A DNA stretch of 64,000 nucleotides from positions 1,394,725-1,458,724 of the forward strand of contig CM037783.1 in NCBI GenBank assembly GCA_021229015.1, written 5' to 3'. How positions within the stretch are numbered: position 1 is the first letter of the stretch; each line of letters begins with the position of its first letter. Below are positions 36,681 through 50,240 of this stretch, piece by piece. The stretch is from Solen grandis (taxonomy: Eukaryota > Mollusca > Bivalvia > Adapedonta > Solenidae). Under the pieces are notes generated by a model. That model was not told the origin of the DNA, did not search any database, and worked only from the letters and a program-made list of their open reading frames with translations. The translations under genes were made by a program, and so were the position numbers.

Positions 36681-37788
36681 ATAAAACTGTTCTATTCAGT
36701 TAAGATATAATACATGTATATCTAGGTAAAACTAGATTGATCTCTTATCTGTAATCATGAAATACCATTAATTTTCTCTGTCATTAGGATAATTAATACA
36801 TGCTTCATTCACATCAACATGTTAATTAAAATATTCAACATTCCTGTGCGATATCTGGCAAGCTGTCCGCTGTAGTTTCTGTATTTACCATATATTGAAA
36901 TCTCTTGCTTACTGGAACACCACGGCTACATCTAATGTCTTTGGTTTCAAAATCACCCTATTTTACAAGATTAAAACTATCATAAAATAACAATATCATC
37001 TTCAATTTCATTCACTTATCATTAAACCAAGACAAATTGTTCTGAATTACATCAATATCTCTTGGCACATTGGCCAGGAGAAAACCCATCACTCCATTCA
37101 GACAACACTAAAATGACCTAAGCAACCAGTATAAACTAGATCAGCCAGCAAGCACCTTGCAGGGTTCTCCAGTTTCATAGCGGTTGCAGCTCAATACCTT
37201 TTTGAGCAAAAACTAACAATATATTTCAGGTTGATCAGGGTTCACCATGTTTATAAATGAGGTATAAAATGTGACTCAATGGAGTAAGGGGTTAATGATT
37301 AAAAGGACACATGCTCCCTCGTGCTACAACACCAACACACCTCATCTTGATTACTGTTACAACTGAAGTGTCACTCTCACCACCATCAATTCCTCCTCAG
37401 AACAATGACCACATTAGTATCATTGCTATTCTATTGTCAGATGAAAAATCAACAAGTTTTCTAGGATGACATATTTTTATCACACCCAGTGAAGCCTTAA
37501 CAGTGAGACTGCAGAACATCACCCATGTTAAAGTAATTATTCCAAATGAATGTTTGACTCGATATCACAATGTCCATACAGTTGACTGATCACACAATTG
37601 GTCATCGAAGAGTTACCGGGTTGCTCCTCTGATGTTAGGTACAGTAGTGTTCTGACCCCCCAGCCCCAGGGCGGAGGGTGGTGTTGGTGAACCCTCAAGG
37701 TAGCAAGGTTAGTGTTTAGACAGACTGACTATATACACAGCTGCCTGGACATCACAGTTCTGTACCGGAGTATCGTCCTCCCGTCTCA

Positions 37789-40700
37789 TCACACCGGGCC
37801 GTTCTGCACTGAGGCACCAGTTTTCCGGGCTGTTGCCGCATCAAACGACTCTAAAGCATCTTTTGCTTGGCATCTGAAATAAGCACAGAACAAGTTGCAC
37901 TTTTAGCCTATGAAAAAGGTATCTAACATCCTCTCATTACAGCTGTCTTTTCTCTTGCTCTACTTTACTTTATTTACATAAACAGGAGGGAAATTAACAG
38001 CTTCACGAATATTCAATGGCACAAACTTTCCACACCTGATATAAATTTCACATTTATCTACTTATACATTAATGATGTACATATCAACAAATGGCAATGA
38101 TGATATTTTTAAATTCACGATAAAAAATATTGTCTGATGAGCGACAATGGAACGACGATGATGATGAACGACGATGACGATGTGTGCCAAGTGAACACTG
38201 ATTATGAAATATCATGGGGGGGGGGGGGGGAACAAATGTGGGACATTCCGAAATCATAAAAACCAAAACTAATATAAAGTGAAAACAGAATATGTTCATG
38301 TCAAAGCAAAGCCAAAAACAAAGCTGAAATAATTCTTAACTGTGTCTGAAGCATGCCTGCAATCTGTCAAATTTATGATTTTCAAGTCTCACAGAAGCTG
38401 GCAGAACTTTTTAATACAATAATTAACAATACATTTGAAGCAACTTATTTCTCCCACCTGTTGATATCCTGTAACCCTTTACTCAATAAAACAAACAATA
38501 TTGATCTTCCTACTAACAAGAATAGAGAAAATGTAAGAGTCAGCATCTAACTTGAAATTCTATCCACTTGAAATCACTCCCTGTACTCAAACAATATTTT
38601 AGCATGACAGAATCAAACCTACCTAGGTCTCAGACCATAAGTAAGACTTATTTAGATTTCCATTAGCTTTAACACTTTACATTGATGACATAGTTAAGTC
38701 ATATGACAAGAATATAAACACAATCCAGTCAATCTCAAGCTGTATACTATATACTACACCTCAATACCTTAGGGACCAATTTGTAAACCTATTACTTGTT
38801 TAGACAAATTTTCTTTCAGTCTGAACCTTACTGTAACATTGCTTGACAGACTGTGAAAGGTTTTACAAAAAGAAACTGTATTAAGATATGTCTGCCTGGA
38901 AAGGCAGGTTGCACTAGCCTGATATACCCAGTAAGACAACCCTGCCCTATCCCCTGAATAATCTTAAGAATCTAGAGATCAGGCGAGGACTAGTCATACC
39001 GTAGTTCTTCTATCGTCTCTACTGATTCTTCCCCCAGGGTCTGGCTGGTGGGTCCATTTCCCTGAATGTCTAGTGTTACTTCAGCCACCTCTGGCACACA
39101 GTTTGGGGCCTCGGCTGGCTTCATTAGACCCACTTTTGTTAAGAAACTGTAAACAGGTCGCAAAACATCAATGTTAGTTTCATTTCAGAAAATAACTGAT
39201 AATAACTGATAAGAAAACATGCTTTTATTTTTTTTTTTATATTAAAGCACATTGAATTTCTTCCTATACTGAAAAATATAAGTACCAATACATGCCTCTT
39301 TTCCTGGGATGTACAAACTGAAATCTTTATCTGCTGTCTACATTGACCAACCAAGTCTATGCTTGATGGTCAGTTTTAAATCTTCTATTTGTCTGCAATA
39401 CAGATGCAACAAGTAACTCGTGTTGCATGCAACACATGAGTCCCCTACTGGTGAAGTGCACTATTTTTCTGTAACCATAGCAACCAGAATTTTGGTCCGA
39501 GAAAGAAAAAAGTGATGTGCAAATCTCCATACTGCCATCTATTCAAATACCAAGTTTCATAATATTATCTTAAATGTTCTAAAAATTCTTTTTCCCCCAA
39601 AAAACATTTTTCATATAACTTTCCCTTTTTTTTTTCTTTTTTTTAAAAATATTTTACCTGTATTAAATGCACCCCAAAACCTTCCATTTTAAGACACATC
39701 TTGGCACTTTCATCATGCAAAACTGAATATCATCATCTCATAAAGTAACTAGCAATATACATCATGCTGAATCTTGTATCTACAGACTACATGTGCTTTT
39801 TTTGGTTGTTGTTTTATTGTTGGTATGAATTATGTACTCAAAATGAAATCTACAAAATGAATATAAAACATCACTATTTGATTTAAACCAGTATCATTTC
39901 CCCTCAAATTATTATTACATAAAAAGGAAAAACACAAAACCCGACACTAAAATTACAAATAAACATATCTCGATAAACGACAGGAAACCTGTATCTTTAC
40001 TATATAAAATCCTATATCATAAATCCTACCACAATCTAGTTCAAGTCTAATGATAAACAATCTAATACCAATCTTATGTTATAGGTAAATAAATGTCTGA
40101 ATACATTCACCAGAGTTAAAATTCATTTGTCTACAGGGCCCAGTCTCCTTTGAGTGACACAAATATGATCTGAGCAGAACCATATTTACATTGAAGACAA
40201 ACTTGGTGCATCATCACAAGGCAGCTCATTAAAGAATTCATTGAAGTTGGTATAAAGTGTCCCCAATTTTATACAATGTATACAGTTGGAACCTGTTTTA
40301 GCAGCCACCTGTATTAAGCGATCAACCTGCATATAGCAGTCAATTCTAATACTTAACTATAGCATTTTGTTATATATTTGACTTTCAATTAATGGAAACC
40401 TCTGTTAAGAGGTCACTTTCTCTTATTCCCTTCACTGACGGCTTAAGACAGGTTTGACCGCACTACCTAAAAAAGTTACATAAGTATATTATTGTGTAAT
40501 CATATAAGTACAGAATGAATATGTACAGTTTGTATACATTGGTTACATATGTGAGCAGTTAGTAGTTCATGACATAAATCCAGACATGCATAACTATTGT
40601 TTAATCAAAGTCATCATATGTATACACTTATAACTGGTGAATTAGCATTAACACTTTGTTCTATGTTCTGGAAAAAAAAACTTTCAAAACAACATCAAGA

Positions 40701-43700
40701 CTAGAGTGTTCTTTGGAACACGTGTGTCACCTGCTGAAGCGCAACAGAAAAAGTGTGACAGACACACAGACGGACATATGATGGAAAAGTGATCCCTATG
40801 TGTCACCTTTGCTTACAGCAGGGGACACAAAAACCAAAATAATGCATAATAACAGTGGTGCTTCACTGCTATATCACACTGTAGGCTACTGGCATGATAT
40901 CACACCTCAAAGTCCAAATATCCAGACACAGGTCTAACATCATCATGCACATAAGATGTTAAACAATACAAAGTATTCATGGACTTGAACTTCTATTAGC
41001 TGAGCATAAGCTTAACACATATGCAACTTATGTAGGCTTTAACATGCATAGATCTAAAATGAGAAATCACACACATCTGACTAAACAACTTCAAATATTC
41101 ACAAATCATTACACAACTACATGCTAGTATGTATATCCTCATGACGCTTGAACAACGTATCAATCCTATGTGTGACCATTTACAAAATACCCAGTATATA
41201 TTATCACTTGTACATATAATATCACACCAGTAACTAGCAAAGGACTTGAAGTGTGTTTAACTTAAGTATAAATCTGATATCAAAAACACATGAAAACAAC
41301 ACCTGCTTATGGAGAAATGTGTAGAGGTCATGCCACAACACCTAGTGCACCCAAACAACCATTATGTACATGTGTGCACGCACACATGCATGCACACACA
41401 CACAGTCACATATATATCAACATGTACAGATTACATAATAGGATTAGGTTTTTCCTTTTTCTTAAGTATCTGACATTTCAGGGGTGGGGGGTAAAGCTCC
41501 AATTCCAAGTGCTTGGGGAGAGAAAATCTTCAAGGTAAACCGCAGTTTTGGGGAGAACTGCATGAATCTAACAATTTCTTAACAGAAAAAATTAGAGAGT
41601 AGCCCCTGGAAAAAGCTCTGTGTACATAATATACAAACAGGTACAACCACGTTCATAACAAATCCAAATGTGTTTGTGGTCACTTGTATAGACTTACTCC
41701 GGAATTAAGAATATTTGGGAATTCCCCAGCTAATCCGGGGGTACAAACTTGTACAGTTACAACTTCGTGGTGTTGCACTAATTCTACTGTTAACGGTAGT
41801 GCACCCAGAAGCTTTAAAAGTAAGATTGTAAGTACCCCCGGATTAGATGGGGAAAAGGCCACATTTTTCGAGTTCCGGATAACATCTATTATGCAGCCAG
41901 GTTTCAACTTCCTAAAGTCACACCTTGTTACCGGACAGACTCTTATCTACTGTAGTATTACTTAATTTCCTTTATAAATACAAGTATGAATGGAAACCAG
42001 CTGTATTTTAAAGAATGCCATGCCCCCATGAGGGGGAGGAGGCCTTTGGGGTCAAGGTCATTAAAGGTCGAGGTCACCTTGTGGGTAAAGCTCATCAAAG
42101 TGCATGCACCTTTGAAGTTTTGGAGGCTGTAGGTGGAAGGACTTTCATGCTTTGGGCAAGGTCAAAGGTATGGGACAAACAACCAGACCATAAACAATAT
42201 GCTCCCCAATCTATTGATGCTGGGGCATAAAAATTATAATTAACGATGCTGGGGGCACTTGCAACTGCTTTACAATATTTTTTTTTTATTAATGGTACAG
42301 TCCAAAATGATGACAGGGCAAGTCTAATTAAAAGATTTAGCATGGTAAGGATTTACGTGTATGTACATAGTGGTACTAGATTTACATTAACACTGTAAAA
42401 TTAAGCATGAAATAAAGTAGTACTAAAGTTGCAACTCCCTGACCTAAGGTGCCACTCTCTGGTTGCTTAAGGCAGGTTCACTGTACATGATATGCCACAT
42501 GTACACAACAAATATATATGTCTGGAGAAACTCTGTGCTCCCAAAACAACCCATGAAGCAGGATGAGCAAAATGGTTCTCATAAAATATGAGGAAGATAC
42601 TGTCTGCGTATATTAAATTTTTTGTATTTTCAATTATCAGTATAGTTTTACTCTGACAGCAAAATTTGAAGGTTATTCATAAAGAGAATGTCCTTATATA
42701 TAACAAGATATTTTTAACTTTTGTGTCTTGCAATTTTTACCTATATATTCTAGATAAGTATCTGCCAGAGACTGAGCGGTATGGTTCTAGGGTATAAGGA
42801 GGATCAATCACAAATCAAAGTGGTAGCAAATAAAATGATCACTGATAAAATATCCTCCAAATGTTCAGAAAACATCATTTAAGGTTTGCCAGTGAACCTC
42901 TTACTGTAAACTATCTCATTGCTGACAATTTTGCTCATTCATTATCATGTAATAAAGAGAGGATCAGAGGATTCAGCTTTGTCAAGGAAATGAATTTTGC
43001 TCTGATATGTTCACTTTTTACAGGAGACAAGATTATTAAATGCATATAAAATGACAGAAGTCAAGCAGGATTTTCCCTTCTCTTCTGTTTGTTTTGACTT
43101 AATCCTGAGTTTATTGTTCTTTTTTTTTTCCAAAGAGGGGGTGAAAAAGGCATATTTTTTTTTTAAAAAAAAAACCCTGGGTAAAGACAAATCCTCTGAT
43201 CAGAATCTATAGATATTTTAACAGCAAATAGGTAGTCAGCAAAGCCACTTTCCCCTGGCACCAGAAACACATCAGGACAAAGATTTAGCGAAAACAACTG
43301 GAGAAAAGTTATGAACAATCAACAGTGCTGGAGCCTCGGTGATGGTCAACATTTCAAATACATAATATATATACAGAGAGAGATATAAAGATTCAGACTT
43401 ATTAATTTAAAACCTTGATCAACTGACTGCGACTGATAAGCTCTTTCAAGGTATTACCCCTTTCTAAGTAACCAATACAGATACCAGATCTAGAAGAACT
43501 GATTTTCAGATTGGGTAATTGCCCCTAGCTCAACCAACTGCAACATTAATAAACATAGATGTAAAGATACTACCATCATTTCATGCTCCCAAAAAATTAT
43601 TTTTTGATTCAAACCAAACACAGTCCTGATTTTTAACTCTTCTGTAAAGTAGCAGAAACCAACACTAATCAATTTCTATTATAGTTACCTCCCTTTATAA

Positions 43701-46700
43701 AGCATATCTGTGCTTAAGCGTGTAACAATCATGCCAAAGGACACCCAAGAGGGCATGCTTTGCTACTATATAATGACCCTTTCCTTTTAACATTTGTTTG
43801 AACCTGCTACCACAGCAGAAGGCTCTCCTGCCCCAATCCTCAGCCCTAGGGGACCCAGTTCTCAAGGCTCCAGTAGCTGTCTCTATAACAATAGCTATGA
43901 ACTGTCAGCTGTTAGGGCAAAACACCAGGTGGCACACCACTCACTTAAAGTTAGCATTCAGATCATCATCATCAGCGTCAGTTGCCGTCTCCCCAACAAT
44001 ACACCTTCAAACAAATGGCGGTCCATACATAAAGCATTCCGTGTCAACCAAGTGATCCATCAACCCTTCACCCCACACAAACATAATTCAAAATTGCCTC
44101 AAGCCAACCATTTAAGACCTGATCAGCCTGCAAGGGTGGTCAGGTCTGTAATGCTTTGACATGTACAGTAATTTGACGCAAACTTAAGTAAAACCTTAAA
44201 GCTTTAGAACATTCACATTTTTGTTTCAAAATGGATCTGTATGGGGTAAAGGGTTTTACAAAAAAAACATATATGTTGCAAACATAATCCAGTTAGAAAC
44301 TGCAAAAAAAAAAAAAGTACAATCAAACAATAAAAATGATTTAGAACTATGAAAAAGACTTGACATGTGTACGAGTAACATAAAGAATGTCCATCTCCTA
44401 TGTGAATGATCAAGGCAATTTCCACATACCTGCACATAATACCCATAACTTTTCTGTTTCTAAAACAGCAAGCCATAGAAAAATGGTTACTTGCATCAAT
44501 TAGTAATTATTGATATGTGCTTGATTAAAAAAATACTGTCAGCTATTGTAAGAAATAATGGGGAAAATATTAAATAAGTTTGTTTTTTTGTGTGATTTTT
44601 TTTTTCAATTACATTCATTGAACCATGACTTATCTATACTAGAAAGAATATAAAAACTTATTGTATTACCGTACAGTCAGCATGGTGATTTAACAACACA
44701 CTTCAGATCAGATCAAGTGAAAAACTCAAGCAGCTGGTTTCCTTTCCCAATAACACATGTGAGTACAAAAAATAGCATCATCTCTTTAGAGATCAAGCAA
44801 TGCATGTTAAGTCGTGTTACAATAAAAATGGCAAACAAAGAAACACAAAGTGATCTTACTTCTGACATACTATTCACTTGTTTTATTAATTAGGTATATT
44901 AAAAAAAAATACACAGTAGTGATACTACAAGGTGGCTAACATATTCACAGATGCAACATTCTGCAGGCATGCAGGAGTAATACGCCTCAACATGAGAGAC
45001 TTCAAGACTCTTTTTAAAAACTACATTGTTTCAACTGATTTTCTATGATTCAGAGAAGTTTGACCAAAAATACATAAACATGCATAAAATGTAAGCCGCA
45101 ATCTGTGGGGAAAAAAAAAAATTATCTGTACTTGAAACTGCAACACGTGCAACTACCAAAACATTACAAACATGCATTTAAGACCAGCCAATGGCAGACC
45201 CCTTACATGATGGGAACTTTCTTTAATACAGTTTATGATACTTCCATTTAGAGAATTTTAGAGTAATTTTGTACATCATGGAAAACCCTGATACAGGTTT
45301 GAAAAACAGGAAAGGAAAGAGTGATATCTATATAGCCCCTATCTATATGGCCCGAAACTTGATAGGCAACAAGTATAGTGCAGTTACATAACTTAGCAAA
45401 TACTGCCTGACAGGGAAATCCCAAACACTATAATGCCACTTCCAAGGTACTAAATGCAGGACCTACCCATCTCCTTGAGCCTGTGTGTCTGTAGATTTGC
45501 TCTCATCTGCAGGCGTTGCTGGGTCTGACTGAGGATTGGCAATGTGGGGGGTCTGTGGCACACTGGCCCCGCCCTCTTCCCCTGGAGGTGGGGTGGCAGG
45601 CAGGGTGGGGGGCTGGTCTGGAGGACTGCAAACAGTGACATTTGTATAAGTGGTTGTCATGAGGTTTCAAGCTATTTGCTGTAAGTTTGGTCATTTACAA
45701 ACCATCTTGTTACCCTGTCACTCTTATTTTGTGTGTAAAGTACTGGAGACATTTAGACAAGGCATCTGCAAGAAACCAACAGCTTTCCCACTGAGAAGTG
45801 AGAAAGTTTGAAAAAATAGCAGATTTCATAGCTGGATACTAACTTGGCATTTTCTCAACTTCACCATAAAACCAGGTGATTTATCATCAAATTAATATCA
45901 TAAGACATTCAAACATGATTACCTGCATAAAGATCTTAAGTTTGTTTTTTGGGTTTATCTTTTTTCAGTCATTTAGAGATGAAGTCTACTTGAGACAGAT
46001 AAAGAGCTGCCATACTGCAGTACTGCGCTGTAAACATGTGGCGTGATACCACACCCAGTTACATAAACATGATACTGGGCCAAAAATCCTGGAACTACCC
46101 TTATATGCTGAGCGCCAAGCAAGGGAGCTACACCAGTACCATTTTACAACTTTGATATGTTGCGGCAGGGGATCAAACCCATGATCTACTGATTTTGGGG
46201 CAGACGCTCTAACCACTCGGACCGTTCATAGAACTTTTATTTAGTGAATCAGTCTTATAATCAGCACTTAAGAACACATTTTAAATTGACAGGCTCTAAA
46301 CTCCTTGAAAGATCATTCACATTGGTCTGCTTCAAATTAGAAAATAAATAATATGGCATTAACTCCATACTGAAATTTCCTATATTCTTTTTTTTCTCTG
46401 TATATCTTAGATTTATCTAAAACCTCTTTTATTGTCTATATTCTAAACCAAAGAATATACTACTATTGTACTATTACTGCATTCTATACAACATTATATG
46501 AAAATCCCATCCAATTCTACTTAAGTATGAGAGACAGGCTCAGTGCTCACGATAGGAAACATCGGACACTGAATATGACAGCATCAAACAAGCCTTTGAC
46601 CATAATAACTTTTTTTTTAATTTGTTCAATTCACAGCAATAACATGAAAAAGGCTTTCAGTGGACCTAAGCAGATGAGCTTTCAAATTCAGATTAAACCT

Positions 46701-48718
46701 GTTCAATGATCTTTAAGTGTTTGTGTGAACACAGCACACTCACCTTTCACTTGTTTCTGATGCTGGAGACTTAGTCCCCGTGGTAGCACCACTCTCTACA
46801 GGCGGCTGTGACGTGCCCACGCTGTCCTGAGGTGATGAAATACTTGGATCTGCAGCCGTCTCCTCACCACTCCCTGACGATGGAGGCTGTTTCTCAGAGG
46901 AAGAACTTTCACTACCACTAGTGTTCAGTGTCTCTTCCACTTTTGTGTCTACACTACTGCTTGTATCTACACTCTCCAGGATCAAGTCAGAGGCCTTCCC
47001 ATCAGCCACTGCAATGTAATGTTTCATAGTACTGAGATTTAACAACTCTTTCAACACCTTGGTAAATTAACATCTTCCAATTATTTCACAGAGATTCTTA
47101 AGACCCAGGTGATATACTTCACCATGAAGGGACTTATTATAAACAAAAGCCCCTGAAATCTCTAATACTTATGCTTTTTCAAGCTCAAAATACAGCAATT
47201 ACGTAAATGGTGAAGTCAGAGACTGAAATTGCTGTCCAAAGATGAAGGCTGACTAATATTTATTAAATTACAACCAGAAGAAGAAATTATAACACAAAAA
47301 GTCAAAAGTTCAGCAATCACTAATACTTACAGTAAGCATTTGTTCTGGAGCTGGGGGCGGTCTCTGTAGTGTCCATATCTACCGGGGAACTGCTCCGTGG
47401 TGCAGCGTTATCACTGGCACAGAAACATGTAGAACAGTCACATGCAGTTGAGTTAATCAAATAAAATCAGCCTTGAGAGTCACTAATTCAAATCATCTAA
47501 AACCTGTATTCTTACCTGGATTTTCCATGGCATACTAAGGAGTAATATGGTTTAACTTGACTGATAGAGAGGGTAAAAAGTGACTGTGGGGAAATGCAAC
47601 ATTATCTGCTTTATAAATGGTACATTTTCATGAAAACTTTACCTAAGTTTGAGACAATCCTTTCTCTTAATACTCTTTTTGATCAGTTTGACAAAACTGC
47701 AATAGAGTGAAGTTAATTATTGATAGATAGTGGCACCATAACATCAGCTTCTGCATTACTGCTTCCTGAGCTAACAAGTAACTGGTGTTGTATGCAACAC
47801 ATAAAGTCCCCTACCGGTTCCACCTTGACTCAATATGGTAATCAACCCCATTTTTTGCCATATTTTCACTATTTCCGTTACCATAGCAACCACAATTTTA
47901 GTCGTAGAACAAAAATAAAATGACGTGCATAATCTACACATTGCCATCTAGTCATATACCAAGTTTCATCAAGTTAGCTTGCTTAGTTATTGCGGGATCC
48001 CATTTTTTTGCCATATTTTCACTATTTCCGTTACCATAGCAACCACAATTTTAGTCGAAGAACAAAAATAAAACGACGTGCATAATCTACACATTGCCAT
48101 CTAGTCATAAACCAAGTTTCATCAAGTTAGCTTGCTTAGTTATTAAGTTATCGCGGGATCCAGATTTGAACGGACAGACAGACGGACAGACAGACGGACA
48201 GACGGAGGGCAAACCTATAGCCCCCTCCGGTGTGAACACCGGTAGGGGACTAATAATAGCTTTGATGTAGTGGTTAAATATTATTTTGTGAACATATCAC
48301 TAATCCTTTCCAAGAGTTACTCAAACAAAGTTAGGAGTTTAAGCTACTGTATCAAACTCACTTATTTTCATTAAAAAAAAATATAATTTGATTCCTTCTA
48401 ATATCATTATTCCAAATTTCAGACTCAAACAAAATCCTAACTTGCAACAATCCAAATTTCAGGCTCAAACAAAATGCTAACTTGCAACATTATTAGGTTT
48501 CTCACCTTTTAATATTTGAAAAATTACTAAAATCAGCCCAGTTGTCTGAGCTAGTTGCATCACTATTGCTATCTCCTGGAACTTTATTGGTGAAGTCTGC
48601 CCACTTTTCTGTCCGTTGTGGCTCTTCCTTCCCTGAGTTGGTATCCCAGGGTGAGGTATCCATAGCAACAGGCCCCCCCTCACTGCTGGTTGCCTGTTCA
48701 AAGTTGGCCGTCCAGGCT

Positions 48719-48754
<36 letters not shown>

Positions 48755-49909
48755 AAATCTAAATTTAAATATCTTCGGACTTTAAAATGAAACAAGAGGG
48801 CTATGAAGACCTGGGATTAATCTCCTGAAATTATTTGATTAAAGAGGCCATTATTTAAATCATATTTCAAAATGGAAACTCCTTACAGAAGCATTTTTCA
48901 AAGGTACTAACTGTACCAAAATAATTTCAAATGAAGCTAGTCAATTCTGGACAAGAAGACTTTTTAAATCTTAACTGTATATATTAAAAGGAAAATTTGA
49001 AACAACTTTGAAAGGGAGTCTTCAGAAGAATATCATATACTGCAAAGATTATAAACTAGCGATTTGGTTTAGGTGTGTGGCGGGGACTGTTGACAACAAA
49101 TTGAAAAATGATAGACAATGACTTGTCACAATATCTTTGTGCTCAAGTTTCACATGCATTTCTAACGTCATTTGAAGCTAAGTAGCTAACAAACCTTCAT
49201 TGGAATCTATGTCCATTTTCTCAGCAGAGGGCTGCTGGAGTATTCGTTTCGGTGACTCTAGTTCTTCCTCACTATCTGTACTGTCGTCACTATCGTTGCT
49301 CCCTCTTGATACCGGGAACCTCCTGCAAGCAGATGGCATAATCTGTAGAAAACTTGCACACATTTAGAGTCCCTTTACATTGAGGGAAATAATCAGTTTC
49401 AAGACATGCAAGTTATCAAAATTAAAAAATAAGGAAGCTTGAAAACCAGCTGGACCCCCAATCATATGAGATCAGTGGAAATGGAATCATTTATACCAAG
49501 TGACCCTAAAATCAATAGGGGTCATCTACTAGTCATGACCAATCACCCTATTAAGTTTAAGGAATGTTGCACAAGTGTTCTCCAGTTATTGATCAGAAAC
49601 AAAGTGGTCTACTGACATCCCGACCGTCATATGCAGAACAATAATACAATATATAAAAGGGGGCATAAAAATCAGGACAAATTCAGTAGACACATAATTT
49701 GTCAAAAACAATATTCTGATTTTAGCTTCTCAGACTCCAATGGAAGTCTTTGAATTATTTGAAATAAGTACTCACTCGGAACGTTTGGTGTGCTGGGCCT
49801 GGGGGGAGAATGTAATCTCCTTCTCCTCCCAGATGTCCTCATCACTGTCGTTGTCAAACTGCTGCAGTCGTTCGTTACACGACTGCTCAAACATGGACGC
49901 ACTCGGTCT
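37789..49909 (-). CDS. PPP6R3: Serine/threonine-protein phosphatase 6 regulatory subunit 3-like, C-terminal exons only
   Basis: Eight minus-strand coding exons in matching phase: 49909-49776, 49322-49195, 48716-48506, 47413-47331, 47008-46744, 45625-45467, 39146-39000, 37873-37789 (TGA at 37791-37789). Together 1212 nt, 403 aa plus stop. All introns are GT-AG. Diagnostic matches to remembered PPP6R3: NERLQQFDNDSDEDIWEEKE, DSTDSEEE, EKMDID, AWTANFEQA and the end QNGPV. The chain is acidic and Ser/Thr/Pro-rich, as in the disordered tails of this family. The N-terminal SAPS helical-repeat domain (about 500 residues) that binds the PP6 catalytic subunit is not present. It should lie in or beyond the 100-N gap 91 bp upstream of the first visible exon. 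The protein targets PP6 to substrates in the cytosol. Which vertebrate paralogue is closest was not tested. Confidence 0.92.
38217..38230. repeat. Poly-G tract
   Basis: A run of 14 G in the last PPP6R3 intron. Confidence 0.9.
39410..39575 (+). mobile_element. 5' fragment of the CAAGTAAC / GTCCCCTAC element
   Basis: CAAGTAACTCGTGTTGCATGCAACAC, with a perfect GTGTTGCATGCAACAC palindrome, then GAGTCCCCTAC, GTAACCATAGCAACCA and ACCAAGTTTCAT. It matches the start of 47775-48252 and stops before the second unit and the right end. Confidence 0.75.
40283..40463. mobile_element. Tigger-like MITE
   Basis: Left end CAGTTGGAACCTGTTTTA and right end TAAGACAGGTTTGACCGC are imperfect inverted repeats about 180 bp apart, flanked by TA on both sides (40281-40282, 40464-40465). 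Located in the PPP6R3 intron between the 45.5-kb and 39.1-kb exons. A related fragment (GCTTAAGGCAGGTTCACTG) is at about 42467-42485. Confidence 0.65.
40701..40831 (+). mobile_element. CAAGAG-type short palindromic element, TGTCACCTGCTG family
   Basis: GAGTGTTCTTTGGAACACGT opens it, with a GTGTTC/GAACAC hairpin. TGTCACCTGCTGAAGCGCAA, GACAGACACACAGACGGAC and AAAGTGATCCCTATGTGTC follow, and it ends with CAGCAGGGGACACAAAAA. Confidence 0.85.
40858..40935 (-). repeat. SINE fragment (1139 family), tail part
   Basis: Retains TATATCACACTGTAGGCTAC, GGCATGATATCACACCTC and CCAGACACAGG, which match the tail of the SINE family. Head lost. Confidence 0.5.
41724..41852. repeat. Inverted repeat / hairpin
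   Basis: CCCCAGCTAATCCGGGGGTAC (41724-) pairs with GTACCCCCGGATTAGATGGG (41833-). The loop of about 85 bp holds a second small inverted pair (GTGGTGTTGCACTA / TAGTGCACC). The adjoining TCGAGTTCCGGATAACATCT recurs near 61911 as GCGAGTTCCGGATAATGTCT, so this is part of a dispersed repeat. Confidence 0.7.
42015..42231. mobile_element. Possible MITE with TGCCATGCCCCC / GGGGCATAAAA ends
   Basis: The left ATGCCATGCCCCCATGAGGG and right GATGCTGGGGCATAAAA are weak inverted ends. The interior has repeated AAGGTC motifs (GGTCAAGGTCATTAAAGGTC). The open frame through it is not thought to be a gene. Confidence 0.45.
42232..45466 (-). other. PPP6R3 intronic DNA, nothing recognised
   Basis: Part of the 6.3-kb intron between exons 45625-45467 and 39146-39000. 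The longest open frame, plus strand 43794-44159, shows no recognised motif and no conserved splice context. Confidence 0.5.
45979..46222 (-). repeat. tRNA-derived SINE, diverged copy
   Basis: Same family as 1139-1402. The minus strand shows CCGAGTGGTTAGAGCGTCTG at the head, CATATCAAAGTTGTAAAATG, GCTCCCTTGCTTGGCGCTCA and CACGCCACATGTTTACAGCG. Located in a PPP6R3 intron, sense to the gene. Confidence 0.85.
47775..48252 (+). mobile_element. CAAGTAAC / GTCCCCTACCGG element with 153-bp tandem unit
   Basis: Starts CAAGTAACTGGTGTTGTATGCAACAC (hairpin), then AAGTCCCCTACCGGT. Two units start with CCATATTTTCACTATTTCCG at 47858 and 48011, 153 bp apart and nearly identical. A GACAGACGGACAGACGG run follows, and it ends with CACCGGTAGGGGACT, the reverse complement of the left arm. 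Located in a PPP6R3 intron. Confidence 0.85.
48721..48752 (-). repeat. 32-nt homopolymer serving as PPP6R3 polypyrimidine tract
   Basis: 32 consecutive A on the plus strand. On the gene strand this is T(32) followed immediately by GCAG and the exon starting at 48716. Such tracts are length-unstable. Confidence 0.95.
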
Positions 49910-50000
49910 CTGTAATCAGCATAATGGTCATTGTATAATTTTTTCATGTTCAAAATCGTCTTCACTCTTAGTAGCCATTGTTTCTCAACTGTACTGAATT

Positions 50001-50100
50001 NNNNNNNNNNNNNNNNNNNNNNNNNNNNNNNNNNNNNNNNNNNNNNNNNNNNNNNNNNNNNNNNNNNNNNNNNNNNNNNNNNNNNNNNNNNNNNNNNNNN
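50001..50100. other. Assembly gap (100 N)
   Basis: Exactly 100 N, the conventional size for a gap of unknown length. It separates the last visible CNOT2 exon (ends 50241) from the first visible PPP6R3 exon (starts 49909). Confidence 0.99.
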
Positions 50101-50240
50101 TTTTTCCCCCTTATTCTTATATGTATTTATATATTAGAGTAAATATTAGTTTTTTATGCTGTTACAGTAGGTCGGCCGGTTCACAGATGCCTATTCAGAC
50201 ATCTTAATTTCACTGCCTTGTATAAGGTTGTGATACTCAC

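Larger units (their letters stand above)
27700..37788 (-). other. Non-coding region downstream of PPP6R3 (3' UTR plus intergenic DNA)
   Basis: About 10 kb without a recognisable exon. The part next to the stop at 37789-37791 must contain the PPP6R3 3' UTR, but its end could not be fixed. The rest is AT-rich DNA with the repeats listed separately. Confidence 0.5.

Noticed and set aside
42015..42230. 71-aa frame as a small protein gene
   Set aside because: Coincides with a repeat with inverted ends and GGTCAAGGTC-type direct repeats.
43794..44159. 121-aa plus-strand frame
   Set aside because: Lies in a PPP6R3 intron, opposite strand, no recognised domain and no flanking splice signals in register.
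48502..48795. 97-aa minus-strand open frame taken as one gene
   Set aside because: Only its 48716-48506 part is coding; the start lies in the poly-T tract of the intron.
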